Under the pieces are notes generated by a model. That model saw nothing but the letters and a program-made list of their open reading frames with translations. It ran no database searches and was not told the origin of the DNA. DNA of 64,000 nucleotides from the NCBI RefSeq assembly GCF_008369115.1, contig NZ_VOAZ01000001.1:186001-250000 (forward strand), given 5' to 3'. Every line of letters begins with the position of its first letter. Within the stretch, counting starts at the first letter, position 1. Positions 1 to 9,133 of the stretch are shown piece after piece. Both the position numbers and the translations under genes were made by a program. The DNA comes from Psychrobacter sp. ANT_WB68. Lineage in GTDB: Bacteria; Pseudomonadota; Gammaproteobacteria; Pseudomonadales; Moraxellaceae.

Positions 1-83
1 TTTCATCGTCCTGATAAATGTGTTGGAGGTGGAATATAGGTGACTAAAAAAGCGAGTTTTATTATTCTTATTTTACTAAAGAT

Positions 84-602
84 TTAAATTGTTTTATAAA
101 TATCGTTTAGTAGGCTAAATAAGTCGGTACGCTTATTAATCATAGATGCTCTATAGCTAGCTGCATTATCGTCATTAAAGGACATGTCTATAGGCGATAC
201 TCTTTTTTTAAAGGAAACAACTGACTCTCCATATTCCCTTAAGGCAATTTGAGCATTCTCATATCCAAATAATAGTAATAAAGACTCTGCCTTAGTTAGT
301 TCACTAAAACCATCAAATAAATTACTCTGAGAATCTAGCAAGTTATTAGATGGTGAAATGGAGCTGTCTGACAGTAATTTTCGACGCCAATCAGAAGAGA
401 GAGACCAATACCTTAAGGCGTTATGATTAAAAATTTCAACTTTTTCTGCGACTTCCTTTAACATCTCAAACTCGCGTTCTACTTTAGCTTTTTTAAGCTC
501 GTTACGATGTTGTGTGGAAGATGATAGGAAAGTAATAACGCCTGCTATCAATGCGCCCAAACCTATCTTCACTGCTGAATCGACCACTTCAATCCAAATC
601 AT
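84..602 (-). CDS. Small membrane-anchored protein of unknown function
   Basis: I do not recognise this 172-residue protein. Residues about 9-28 form one hydrophobic segment (SAVKIGLGALIAGVITFLSS), so it is probably anchored in the inner membrane by its N-terminus. The rest is hydrophilic and largely helical, with a charged stretch just after the membrane segment (KKAKVEREFEMLKEVAEKVE) that could form a coiled coil. It lies upstream of nothing on its own strand within the window and 47 bases downstream of ampD, also on the minus strand, so co-transcription is possible. Codon use is more A/T-rich than in the neighbouring core genes, which may mean it is accessory. Function unknown. Confidence 0.6.
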   Translation of the reverse strand: MIWIEVVDSAVKIGLGALIAGVITFLSSSTQHRNELKKAKVEREFEMLKEVAEKVEIFNHNALRYWSLSSDWRRKLLSDSSISPSNNLLDSQSNLFDGFSELTKAESLLLLFGYENAQIALREYGESVVSFKKRVSPIDMSFNDDNAASYRASMINKRTDLFSLLNDIYKTI

Positions 603-649
603 AATGTTTCCAATCGATGATTAATCATTATTAAAGTTGAGTAGACCTT

Positions 650-1237
650 TTATTTTAATAGAGCTGTAACCATCTCACGCAACTTTTTCCATTCAAAATA
701 ATCACCGGGATCAGTCTTGCGACCGGGCGCAATGTCACTATGACCAGTCAGATGCCGACGGGTTTTTGGATAGGCGTCATAGATGGCGACAATAACTTTG
801 GCAAGCGCTTCATATTGGTCAGTAGTGAAGGACACAAAATCTGAACCTTCAAGCTCAATGCCAATGCTATAATCATTACATTCAGGGCGACCCAAATAGC
901 TAGAGCGTCCGGCATGCCACGCGCGTTCGTTAAAATTGACAAACTGGGTAATCGCGCCATCACGCTCTATAAATAAATGCGCTGAGACTTCTGCGCCTTT
1001 AATGGTTTGAAAGTAGGGATGTGCTTCCCAGTCTAGTTGATTGGTAAACAACGCTTTTACGTAATGTAGACCATCAGTATCGCCAGCCCCGAATTCATTG
1101 GGTGGCAAGCTAATATTGTGAATAACGATGGCGTCAATCGTGGTGTTTTCAGGTCGTTGATTATAATTTGGTGATGTAAGCCAAGTCGCGTCTGATAATC
1201 GACCCGCATTGATAGTCATTGACGATGCTGTGGACAT
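650..1237 (-). CDS. ampD: 1,6-anhydro-N-acetylmuramyl-L-alanine amidase AmpD
   Basis: Cytoplasmic zinc amidase that removes the peptide from anhydro-muropeptides during cell-wall recycling. In many gammaproteobacteria its loss raises AmpC beta-lactamase expression. The 195 residues form one amidase_2 domain. Zinc ligands are visible as H40 (AIVIH), H166 (LTGHSD) and D176 (KTDPGDYFEW), with K174 next to the last and the catalytic glutamate at E128 (SIGIELEG); this spacing matches the AmpD family. I place the start at the ATG at 1237 (MSTASSM). An upstream in-frame ATG at 1279 would add 14 residues that do not fit the family. Confidence 0.93.
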   Translation of the reverse strand: MSTASSMTINAGRLSDATWLTSPNYNQRPENTTIDAIVIHNISLPPNEFGAGDTDGLHYVKALFTNQLDWEAHPYFQTIKGAEVSAHLFIERDGAITQFVNFNERAWHAGRSSYLGRPECNDYSIGIELEGSDFVSFTTDQYEALAKVIVAIYDAYPKTRRHLTGHSDIAPGRKTDPGDYFEWKKLREMVTALLK

Positions 1238-1426
1238 AATATTCTCTTTTATAATGTGATTAATAAGTGTGCAGTACATGCTGGTGGTGAGCAGTTTCTT
1301 ATAAATGAATGGCGCAGTTACTTAAAAAGCCGTCATTCAAAACAGTGATTCATCATATTACTCTGACGATTCGATGGACCTAATAACGCGATAAGCGTAT
1401 GACTCCTACCGTGCGAGATCTTACTC

Positions 1427-3637
1427 ATGTCTATATATTCAAATCTTCTAGCGATAGATTGTACGCCAACAAACATTGGCAGGCGCGCGCGTTTGCCGCT
1501 CACGATAGCTGGACTGCTGCTGACCGCACAGGCACAGGCATTTTTGCCGACGCCAGCATCGCTTGTGACGACGGGGGAGTTAGCGCTAGATACTACTGAC
1601 GCTAAATCACAAAATGCTGAGCCAATATCAACGGCTTATGCTGAGACGGTTGTTGCCGAATCAAATAATACCATCAAGCCAGATAGTGTCTCAAATACCG
1701 CAGTCACTTCTCGGACATCTAACAATCAAAGTGCCAACAATACTAATAATAATGGGGCGAACACCCAACAGCTATTAGCATCATGGCGTCAGCAAGCAGA
1801 AACAGGAAACCTAGCCCAACATATAACATGGCGACGGTTATTATATTTTTTTGATGATCAAAAGAATTTAATCGGCAAGAAAAAAGACAGCAGTATCGTT
1901 GATGATGCTGCATTTTACTTAAGTAAAAATGGACAGCAAGATTCAGCGGCTGAGCTTGATGCATTGCTTGTTGCCCTTGCTGGCGAAATGGTTACGACTC
2001 CAGATAACAGGACTGCTAGTAATCGTGCGACTAAAAACTCGGGACAAAACTCAGTACTCTGCCGTTTTCCCGCGCGCGTCCAATGGCTGACCGATACACT
2101 CAATATCGACAAGAGTGGTTTACAAGTCGACTGTCCAGAGCTGAATGAGTGGATGCAAAAGCTGGCACCCGAGCAGCTGTCTATTATGTTTGCGCAAGAA
2201 TATTTAGACAATCCTATCTCAGCTTTTGCTCATACGTTATTGCGCATCGATTCTAAAGCCAGCGTGGCGGATCCAAGCCAAATTCATCATGCTGTTGCGC
2301 TCAATTATACGGTGGGCGGTGACTCAACCGATAGTTTTTTGGTATACGCCGTCAAGTCGATGATTGGCGGCTATGACAATCTCATTGAAATTGACCCTTA
2401 TCCCGAAAGGCTGGCAAAGTATCTGCAAGAAGATGAGCGTGATGCGTGGACCTATCAATTGGATTTAACCCCAGCAGAAGTGCAGCAGATTATGTTGCAT
2501 GTCTGGGAAACCAAAGATTTGAAATTGCCGTATTATTTCACCACTGATAACTGCGCGTCTGAGATTTTACGCTTAATTGATGTAGTACGCCCGCAGCAGC
2601 ATTTATTAAGCCGTCTGCCTTATGCTGTTATTCCCTCAGATGTCGTGCAATTATTGGACAGCGAAAACTTACTTGCCAGCACCAACTATACACCCGCTGA
2701 TAGCACCTTGCGCCAAGCGCAGTTAAACAAGGTCAAAGAGCAGCGCGAGCAATTGGGCTATCATAACAGCGCCAAGCAGACGTTGAATGAGATTAAATCT
2801 GCCCAATTGAATCCAACGTCGAGCATAGCATCCGACGGACAAACCTTACTACCACGCCGTATTGCAGTGGCGGATAACAATCCAATAGACAGGCATCCGC
2901 TGCAAATGGGTTTTATCGGACTAGGGGAGCGTGGTGATAATAACTATATCGATTTGGGCGTGCGTGCAGGCTATCACGATACTCTTGATCGTCCGTCAGG
3001 ATTTCCACAATTCTTTGATTTAGAAGGCGCGGCTGCGACTTTACGCCTCTATGATACTGATAATGATAAGGCCAATCAGCCAAGAAGTGTGGTTTTGCAA
3101 AATGTGAACTTGGTGCGTGGGCGTTCGTTTAATCCAGTTAATTCTGCCAAAAAAGGCAAAACCTGGGGCGCAAGTATTGAAGCTAACCGCGTGAACGACG
3201 GCTCGCAGCAGGATGGCAGCGATCATTTAGTCGGTAGTCTAGGCTATGAAACGGGTTGGTCATGGGCATTTGGCACGCCTAGCGCGGGGACAGGCGAGAT
3301 GCCGCCGCAGCTGTGCTATACATTTTTGGCAGGAACGGCGCAAGCAGGGCGCGGTATCAATAAAGGCTTTCGCGTTGGCGCAGGCATCAATGCCGGTTGC
3401 CGCTATCAGATTAACAATCAGTTACGTGCGCAGGCTGAATTGCAACTGCCATATTGGTATCATGGCAGCAGCGATGAGTCTAATGCTCGTGGTCATTATT
3501 GGCAGCCGATCTCAAGCTTAGGTTTGCAATACGATATCGATAAAAAACAAGCATTACGTATCAATGCCAACTACGAATGGCAAGATCGTATCGATGCCAA
3601 AGAAGACATACAGCTGTCGTATAGACGCTATTTTTAG
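1427..3637 (+). CDS. DUF4105-type envelope protein with probable C-terminal beta-barrel
   Basis: Large 736-residue exported protein. Residues about 19-38 (RRARLPLTIAGLLLTAQAQA) look like a signal peptide ending near AQA. An Asn/Thr-rich low-complexity linker follows (about 60-110). The middle part, including the cluster around YYFTTDNCASEILRLIDV, resembles the DUF4105 (Lnb N-terminal) periplasmic domain. The last ~230 residues alternate polar and hydrophobic residues and end in YRRYF; a terminal phenylalanine after a beta strand is the usual outer-membrane barrel signature. Molecular function is not established. The ATG at 1427 has no clear ribosome site, so the start is uncertain. It stands alone between ampD (opposite strand) and the epimerase-like gene. 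Confidence 0.75.
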   Translation: MSIYSNLLAIDCTPTNIGRRARLPLTIAGLLLTAQAQAFLPTPASLVTTGELALDTTDAKSQNAEPISTAYAETVVAESNNTIKPDSVSNTAVTSRTSNNQSANNTNNNGANTQQLLASWRQQAETGNLAQHITWRRLLYFFDDQKNLIGKKKDSSIVDDAAFYLSKNGQQDSAAELDALLVALAGEMVTTPDNRTASNRATKNSGQNSVLCRFPARVQWLTDTLNIDKSGLQVDCPELNEWMQKLAPEQLSIMFAQEYLDNPISAFAHTLLRIDSKASVADPSQIHHAVALNYTVGGDSTDSFLVYAVKSMIGGYDNLIEIDPYPERLAKYLQEDERDAWTYQLDLTPAEVQQIMLHVWETKDLKLPYYFTTDNCASEILRLIDVVRPQQHLLSRLPYAVIPSDVVQLLDSENLLASTNYTPADSTLRQAQLNKVKEQREQLGYHNSAKQTLNEIKSAQLNPTSSIASDGQTLLPRRIAVADNNPIDRHPLQMGFIGLGERGDNNYIDLGVRAGYHDTLDRPSGFPQFFDLEGAAATLRLYDTDNDKANQPRSVVLQNVNLVRGRSFNPVNSAKKGKTWGASIEANRVNDGSQQDGSDHLVGSLGYETGWSWAFGTPSAGTGEMPPQLCYTFLAGTAQAGRGINKGFRVGAGINAGCRYQINNQLRAQAELQLPYWYHGSSDESNARGHYWQPISSLGLQYDIDKKQALRINANYEWQDRIDAKEDIQLSYRRYF

Positions 3638-3724
3638 GGTTAGCTATTAAATTATAAAAAACCTTCTTAGCTAGTCATTAGCATAGACAGCCATTAGAAA
3701 CAGTTTTTAAATAAAGGATGCATA

Positions 3725-4582
3725 ATGAATACGCAAAATTTACTGATTATTGGTCAAGGTGATATTGGCTTGCCGGTTACCAATAAAATGGCGCAGGACG
3801 GTTTAAACGTCACTGGGCTGGCACGTCGTGAGCGTCATCATTATGCTCTAGATGATAAAGCTAACTTTTTACAAGCCGATGCATTAACGCTAACTACAGA
3901 GCAGCTGCAAGACTTTACGGCGTTGGCGATTATCGTCACTCCTGATGAGTATTCAACCAGCGGTTATCATGACAGTTACTTAGCCATCAGCCAGCATTTG
4001 GCAACATTGACTGATAAACTGACCAACCTTGCGCGCATTGTTTTTATTTCATCAACTGCTGTCTATGGGCAAGATAATGGCGAATGGATTGATGAAGACA
4101 CCGCGGCTGTGATGCCTGCGCGTGAGGCATCGCAAGTGATATTGCAAGCGGAACAAACACTTCAACAAGGTTTTGGTGATAAAGCCATCATCATTCGTCC
4201 AAGTGGTATTTACGGACGCGAGCGCCTCATGCGTCTGCGTAACGCCAAAGAGAAACAAAAAGAGCCAGTGGCCGCCGCGCATTGGAGCAATCGTATTATG
4301 GATCGCGATTTGATTACTATTATCGCTAATGTCATGACTATAGACACGCCAAAACCCCTTTATATCGCCACGGATTATGCGCCAGTCACCACTTTTGAGC
4401 TAGGTAGCTGGTTAAGTGAGCAGATAAATGAAGTACCTCCTGTTATTGATAACGATAAAACGGCGGTAACGGGAAAACGCTTACACAGTAATATTCCATT
4501 AGCTTGGCTAGATTATCCTGATTGGCAAGTAGGCTACCGAGATATTTTGCACTATCAAGATAAAGAGCAACATCAAGAGTAA
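3725..4582 (+). CDS. NAD(P)-dependent epimerase/reductase-like protein (atypical SDR, YeeZ-like)
   Basis: Cytoplasmic Rossmann-fold protein of 285 residues. The N-terminus LLIIGQGDIGLPVTNKM has the dinucleotide-binding GxGxxG pattern. ISSTAVYGQDNGEWIDE and IIRPSGIYGRERL are typical of extended short-chain dehydrogenases; the active-site tyrosine of the YxxxK motif is not clearly present, which suits the atypical SDR group to which YeeZ-like proteins belong. The substrate cannot be deduced. The start ATG follows AAAGGA at good spacing. The next gene begins 66 bases on, and the two may share a transcript. Confidence 0.8.
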   Translation: MNTQNLLIIGQGDIGLPVTNKMAQDGLNVTGLARRERHHYALDDKANFLQADALTLTTEQLQDFTALAIIVTPDEYSTSGYHDSYLAISQHLATLTDKLTNLARIVFISSTAVYGQDNGEWIDEDTAAVMPAREASQVILQAEQTLQQGFGDKAIIIRPSGIYGRERLMRLRNAKEKQKEPVAAAHWSNRIMDRDLITIIANVMTIDTPKPLYIATDYAPVTTFELGSWLSEQINEVPPVIDNDKTAVTGKRLHSNIPLAWLDYPDWQVGYRDILHYQDKEQHQE

Positions 4583-4648
4583 AATGTCATTTTGATTTGA
4601 TTGATTTTATTTTTACGACTTTTAAATTTGCAAGTCTAGGGAAAATTC

Positions 4649-5686
4649 ATGACCCAGCCTTCTACTTCTGGTGACCGTTTATGCAGTGCTAACTTTATAG
4701 CAGAAGAGGAACAGCTTGCAGAAGGTCATGCTAAGCAATCCGCTGTTTTAGCAAACAGCCAGCAGCCTGCAATTGTACATCCTAATTTTGACCCAAAGCG
4801 TTTGCCATTGGACCCTGCACGGCCATTGACTGATATTCCAGAGCCTGCACGGCGCTTAAATAGTCAGCTGCGCCGCTTATATGGCAGTTCGACCCGTTTT
4901 TATCAGCCCAATACAAGCAGCCTATCGAAATGGGCATTAATGGCTTCAGAAGCATTGGCTGAGCATTTATCACTGCTCAGTGCCGCAAGACTGGTTGAGC
5001 TGCCCGAGAGTTTTTATCACAATCATAGCGAGCAGCCGTTATTGTCTTCATTAACTGATATGACTTTGCTTGATATGGCGGATATCCAGCGCGCGCTGCA
5101 AACGTATCCAAAACTGACGCGTTATGGGTTTTTAGCTGCTGATATTATAAATGAAGACAACATTAATACTGATAGCGGGCAGGCTAATAACCATACTACT
5201 GATAATAATCATATTAAGAAAGCTTTAGCATCAGAATCTTTGCGAGTATTGACCAAACGTTATAATCCTGATGAGCTACTCAATAGTGTTTATGCTGATG
5301 ACTGGCAAGTGATATTGCAGCCGCAGCAATTTGATAGCGGCGAGGGTAGTTTGGCGACTGACCTTATGGCGTGTAGCGTCGCCGTCCACGCTTTAAAGCA
5401 CTGTAGTACGCGTAAGACCATCAATCATAACTATAGCGCGGCGCAAATTTGTCAGCATCTGCGCAGCTACCTGCTCAGTCAGATTGTTTTTGAGCCAGCA
5501 CAGCGTCATGCGTACCGCCAAGTACGTCTATTTACTGGGCATATTATCGTTGCTGCCTATCATTTGGGCTGGGACATACACGTCAATAGCGATGGTCAAT
5601 GCTACTTTAATATCTCATCACGTTGTGGCTTATTGACACGTTACGCGAATATGCAGGATTATGATATCAATGGTTGGTCAAGTTAA
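4649..5686 (+). CDS. Hypothetical protein, 345 residues
   Basis: I do not recognise the family. There is no signal peptide and no membrane segment. The N-terminal ~60 residues are polar; a helical region rich in Leu/Ala follows (about 75-160), then a short Asn/Thr/His-rich insert around residues 168-190 (GQANNHTTDNNH) that looks like a disordered loop, and a compact C-terminal part with the segments YRQVRLFTGHIIVAAYHLGW and CYFNISSRCGLLTRYA. AGGGAAA precedes the ATG. It may be co-transcribed with the epimerase-like gene before it. The likely pyrE promoter overlaps its 3' end. Confidence 0.75.
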   Translation: MTQPSTSGDRLCSANFIAEEEQLAEGHAKQSAVLANSQQPAIVHPNFDPKRLPLDPARPLTDIPEPARRLNSQLRRLYGSSTRFYQPNTSSLSKWALMASEALAEHLSLLSAARLVELPESFYHNHSEQPLLSSLTDMTLLDMADIQRALQTYPKLTRYGFLAADIINEDNINTDSGQANNHTTDNNHIKKALASESLRVLTKRYNPDELLNSVYADDWQVILQPQQFDSGEGSLATDLMACSVAVHALKHCSTRKTINHNYSAAQICQHLRSYLLSQIVFEPAQRHAYRQVRLFTGHIIVAAYHLGWDIHVNSDGQCYFNISSRCGLLTRYANMQDYDINGWSS

Positions 5687-5703
5687 ACCACCACGACTAT
5701 AAT
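5674..5703 (+). promoter_or_regulatory. Candidate sigma-70 promoter for pyrE
   Basis: A perfect -10 (TATAAT, 5698-5703) has TTGGTC 18 bases upstream (5674-5679). The -35 overlaps the last codons of the preceding gene. Transcription would start about 5709, giving a leader of roughly 55 bases before pyrE. Confidence 0.45.
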
Positions 5704-5763
5704 GCGCTTCACAACTTTTTATTGTTTAACTTTCCATTTTCTTTTTGTTGATAGGAATGCCCT

Positions 5764-6492
5764 ATGCTTAATGCCACAACGCCGAATAACCAACCTGCTA
5801 ACAACGCGTCATTTTCATCGCATCAATTTATCCAATTGGCTTTAGACAATCAGGTTCTAAAGTTTGGTGAATTTGTTTTAAAGTCTGGACGTATTAGCCC
5901 GTATTTTTTTAATGCAGGCTTGCTGGCATCGGGTGAGATGTTATCGTTATTAGCGCGTGGTTATGCCGATGCCTTGGCTGAGCAGATGGCTGCACAAGGT
6001 TCAATGGCAAACGCTGGCGCAGCTGAGCAAGAGCTGGTTATTTTCGGTGCCGCTTATAAAGGCATCCCATTTGTGGCGGCAACGGCGCAAGCATTATGGC
6101 TGCATCATGGTATCAACGCTAAATGGGGTTATAACCGCAAAGAAGCCAAAACCCACGGTGAAGGTGGTAGTTTGGTGGGCGCTGATGTTCAGGGCAAAGC
6201 AGTCTGGGTACTTGATGATGTGATTACCGCTGGTACGGCGATGCGTGAAGTGGTTGAAATTTTAGAGCAAGCGGGCGCAAGCGTTGCGGGTATTATTGTC
6301 GCTCTTGACCGTAAAGAAAAGGGTTTAGCGGAGTATTCTGCTATTCAAGAGTTGGCGTCGACATTAGAAGTACCAGTGCGTGCCCTTGTCGATATCGATG
6401 ATTTAATCAGCTACTTAGCAGAAAGTAGCCCAGAAAAAGATGCGACCCAGCTTGCAAAAATGCAGCATTATCGCGCTCAGTACGGCGTATAA
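5764..6492 (+). CDS. pyrE: Orotate phosphoribosyltransferase
   Basis: Transfers phosphoribose from PRPP to orotate, giving OMP, the fifth step of pyrimidine synthesis, in the cytosol. The PRPP-binding motif is clear: VWVLDDVITAGTAMRE, about residues 147-162. KFGEFVLKSGRISPYFFNAG near the N-terminus (36-55) and GAAYKGIPFVAA are also family signatures. At 242 residues it is somewhat longer than the usual ~213, because of a polar N-terminal extension of about 18 residues (MLNATTPNNQPANNASF) and an insert near GSMANAGAAEQE. AGGA precedes the ATG. Confidence 0.95.
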   Translation: MLNATTPNNQPANNASFSSHQFIQLALDNQVLKFGEFVLKSGRISPYFFNAGLLASGEMLSLLARGYADALAEQMAAQGSMANAGAAEQELVIFGAAYKGIPFVAATAQALWLHHGINAKWGYNRKEAKTHGEGGSLVGADVQGKAVWVLDDVITAGTAMREVVEILEQAGASVAGIIVALDRKEKGLAEYSAIQELASTLEVPVRALVDIDDLISYLAESSPEKDATQLAKMQHYRAQYGV

Positions 6493-6635
6493 TTTACCGC
6501 AGTTTTTACTGTATTTTAGCTATGTTCCAGCAATATTTGAGTGAAGTTTGAGTCATGTTGGCATGTCATTAATGTCCGTTTGAACGATTAATACTATTTT
6601 AAATAATTAATACTATAACGTAAGTGAGCCTTACC

Positions 6636-7607
6636 ATGAGCCAAGAAAACCAAAAGAAATCTTTAAATATACTCGTCATCATGGACCCAATCGAGCAGGT
6701 CAATTATAAAAAAGACACCAGCCTTGCGATGATGTGGTCGGCGCAAGACCGTGGTCACAGCCTTGGCTATTGTCAGATTCATGATTTATGGTTGGATCGT
6801 GGGCAGTTGATGGTTGATACCCAGCCGGTGACGGTCAAGCGTGACCCTGAAGATTTTTATACATTGGGCGATAAAGCGACAGCACCAGTCAGCGACTATG
6901 ATGTGATTTTGATGCGTAAAGATCCACCGTTTGATATGCGCTTTATCTATGCAACCTACATGCTTGATCATGCCAAAGCCGCAGGCGTGCTCGTAGTTAA
7001 TGACCCACAAGCGATACGCGAGTGTAACGAAAAGCTATTTGCCACCTGGTTTAGTAATTATATGAGCCCAACGATTGTGACCAGTAAACAGACGCACATT
7101 CGCAAGTTTATTACTGAGCAGCAAGACGTCATCGTTAAACCACTAGATGGCATGGGTGGCACTGGTATTTTTCGTTTGACTGCTGACAGTCCAAATATCG
7201 GCGTCACGCTCGAGATTTTAACCGAGCTTGAGACGCTACCAATTATGGCACAGCGCTATTTGCCAGAGATTAAACAGGGCGATAAGCGCGTGCTAATCGT
7301 CGATGGGGAAGTGGTCGATTATAGCTTGGCACGTATTCCAGTGAAAGGCGAGACACGTGGTAATCTTGCTGCAGGTGGTAGTGGTGTTGCTATGCCGCTC
7401 ACTGATATCGAACGCCAAGTGGCCCAAGTGGTCGCACCGATTGTCAAAGAAAAAGGGTTGATGTTCGTTGGTTTAGACTTAATCGGTGGTCGTATCACGG
7501 AGATTAACGTTACTAGTCCAACGTGTGTACGTGAGATTGATGATCAATGCGGTACGGATATCGCAACTGATTTTATTATCGCTATCGAGAAGAAGCTGTC
7601 AGTTTAA
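6636..7607 (+). CDS. gshB: Glutathione synthetase
   Basis: ATP-grasp ligase that joins glycine to gamma-glutamylcysteine to make glutathione. Signatures include NILVIMDPIEQVNYKKDTS at the N-terminus, VIVKPLDGMGGTGIFR (ATP-grasp glycine-rich loop) and the C-terminal EINVTSPTCVREID, all typical of prokaryotic GshB. From the ATG at 6636 the protein is 323 residues, close to the usual ~316. An in-frame GTG at 6624 would add four residues; the ATG is preferred by comparison with the family. A glutathione-dependent enzyme, S-formylglutathione hydrolase, is encoded near 54 kb. Confidence 0.95.
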   Translation: MSQENQKKSLNILVIMDPIEQVNYKKDTSLAMMWSAQDRGHSLGYCQIHDLWLDRGQLMVDTQPVTVKRDPEDFYTLGDKATAPVSDYDVILMRKDPPFDMRFIYATYMLDHAKAAGVLVVNDPQAIRECNEKLFATWFSNYMSPTIVTSKQTHIRKFITEQQDVIVKPLDGMGGTGIFRLTADSPNIGVTLEILTELETLPIMAQRYLPEIKQGDKRVLIVDGEVVDYSLARIPVKGETRGNLAAGGSGVAMPLTDIERQVAQVVAPIVKEKGLMFVGLDLIGGRITEINVTSPTCVREIDDQCGTDIATDFIIAIEKKLSV

Positions 7608-7986
7608 GTAATGCTGCTTAAATAAAACAATGTATGCAAAGCGGTAAGGATACAGTGATTTATCACTAAGCTATATGCACAATACTTAAAAAACATTGTG
7701 CTAAGATATATCGATACAGAGTGTCTCTTAAAAGCTTATAAAAAAACTAATAGAACGTTACTACAAAACGATATTTATATGAGTTTTTAATAGGATATAT
7801 AAAAGCCAAGTCGCGATTGCTCACGGCTTGGATTTTTATTATTTGCGCTGCATAAAGTGCTGTCTATCAGACAACGATTTACACTATACTATGCGGGCTT
7901 TTATAGGGTCATTTTGTTTCGATAAATAATATAGTCAAAAAATAATAAGTCTTTCATATAAATAAAGAAAAGATAGGCAGGCGTTC
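7608..7986. other. Gene-free spacer between gshB and murG
   Basis: No convincing reading frame. It holds a short perfect hairpin (AGTGAT-TT-ATCACT, 7654-7667), then A/T-rich DNA, then a terminator-like hairpin at 7806-7840. The terminator lies about 200 bases beyond gshB, farther than usual, so either gshB has a long 3' tail or a short separate transcript ends there. Confidence 0.6.
7806..7840 (+). terminator. Probable intrinsic terminator upstream of murG
   Basis: Stem CCAAGTCG (7806-7813) pairs with CGGCTTGG (7824-7831) with one T-G wobble, followed by ATTTTTATTATT. It separates gshB transcription from the murG block. Confidence 0.55.
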
Positions 7987-9072
7987 ATGAAAACACCGCA
8001 TATATTAATGATGGCAGCTGGTACAGGCGGGCACGTATTTCCAGCGCTTGCGGTTAGCGAAGAATTGACCAAGCGCGGCGCTGTTATTCATTGGCTTGGT
8101 ACGCCAAATGGTATGGAAAATGGCTTGGTTGCACCAACTGGCTATCCTTTTCATGCGATTGATATGCAAGGATTGCGCGGTAAAGGATTGGGACGCTTGC
8201 TGAAGCTACCCGTTACTTTATTGTCAGCGACGATGGCGGCGATTAAAGTCATTCGTGGCAATCAAATAGATGTGGTCGTTGGCTTTGGCGGTTACGTCAC
8301 CGCGCCAGGTGGCATTGCCGCGCGTTTGACCAAGACGCCGCTCATTATCCATGAACAAAATGCCATTGCGGGCATGAGTAATCGGTATTTGGCCAAGATG
8401 GCAACCAAGGTCTTGCAAGCATTTGAAAATACCTTTGCCAATAGCCAGCTAGATGCAAAGATTGAAACGGTGGGCAATCCGGTACGCAATGCCATTAGCG
8501 GTGTTGCCGAACCCAGTATGCGTTACGATATGAATGACAGCTCGCCGCTTAAATTGCTGGTGGTTGGCGGCTCACTTGGTGCGCAAGTGTTAAATGAGAC
8601 GTTACCCAAAGCACTGGCATTAATTGACCGTCCTTTTGAGGTACGTCATCAATGTGGGCGCAATAATGAGGCTGCCACACAAGCAGCGTACGATAGTGAA
8701 GATTTAAGCGCCCATCAATTTACCGTACAGCCATTTATTGATGATATGGCAGCAGCATACAATTGGGCGGATATTGTGGTTTGTCGGGCGGGTGCTTTGA
8801 CGGTTACTGAAATTCAAAACGTTGGTATAGCGGCAATATTTGTACCGCTACCAAGCGCGGTTGATGACCATCAGACGGCAAACGCACGTACCTTGACCTT
8901 GCACAAAGCGGGGATTTTGCTGCCACAAAGCGAGCTGACTCCAAAACGCTTGAGTAATGAGCTGGCCATGCTAGATAGGCGAGCTTGTTTAGAGATGGCA
9001 GAAAAAGGACATGCGCTTGCCAACCGTCATGCCTGCCAATATGTAGCCGATATTGTCTGGCAAGCTGTATAA
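7987..9072 (+). CDS. murG: UDP-N-acetylglucosamine:lipid I transferase MurG
   Basis: Adds GlcNAc to lipid I to make lipid II on the cytoplasmic face of the membrane, the last intracellular step of peptidoglycan precursor synthesis. The 361 residues show both glycosyltransferase-28 halves: MMAAGTGGHVFPALAVSEEL with the glycine-rich loop near residues 9-28, HEQNAIAGMSNRYLA in the middle, LVVGGSLGAQVLNE at the start of the second half, and FVPLPSAVDDHQTANA for donor binding. It begins the block murG-murC-ddl, with 61 bases before murC. The genes that normally precede murG in this cluster (mraY, murD, ftsW) are not in the window. Confidence 0.97.
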   Translation: MKTPHILMMAAGTGGHVFPALAVSEELTKRGAVIHWLGTPNGMENGLVAPTGYPFHAIDMQGLRGKGLGRLLKLPVTLLSATMAAIKVIRGNQIDVVVGFGGYVTAPGGIAARLTKTPLIIHEQNAIAGMSNRYLAKMATKVLQAFENTFANSQLDAKIETVGNPVRNAISGVAEPSMRYDMNDSSPLKLLVVGGSLGAQVLNETLPKALALIDRPFEVRHQCGRNNEAATQAAYDSEDLSAHQFTVQPFIDDMAAAYNWADIVVCRAGALTVTEIQNVGIAAIFVPLPSAVDDHQTANARTLTLHKAGILLPQSELTPKRLSNELAMLDRRACLEMAEKGHALANRHACQYVADIVWQAV

Positions 9073-9133
9073 AATCTAATTTTATTACCTATTATTAACC
9101 AAATTTGTTTGTCTACAATAAAGAGAAAACCCT

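Noticed and set aside
1399-1599. 66-codon frame overlapping the start of the DUF4105 gene
   Set aside because: Different frame of a well-supported exported protein; no ribosome site.
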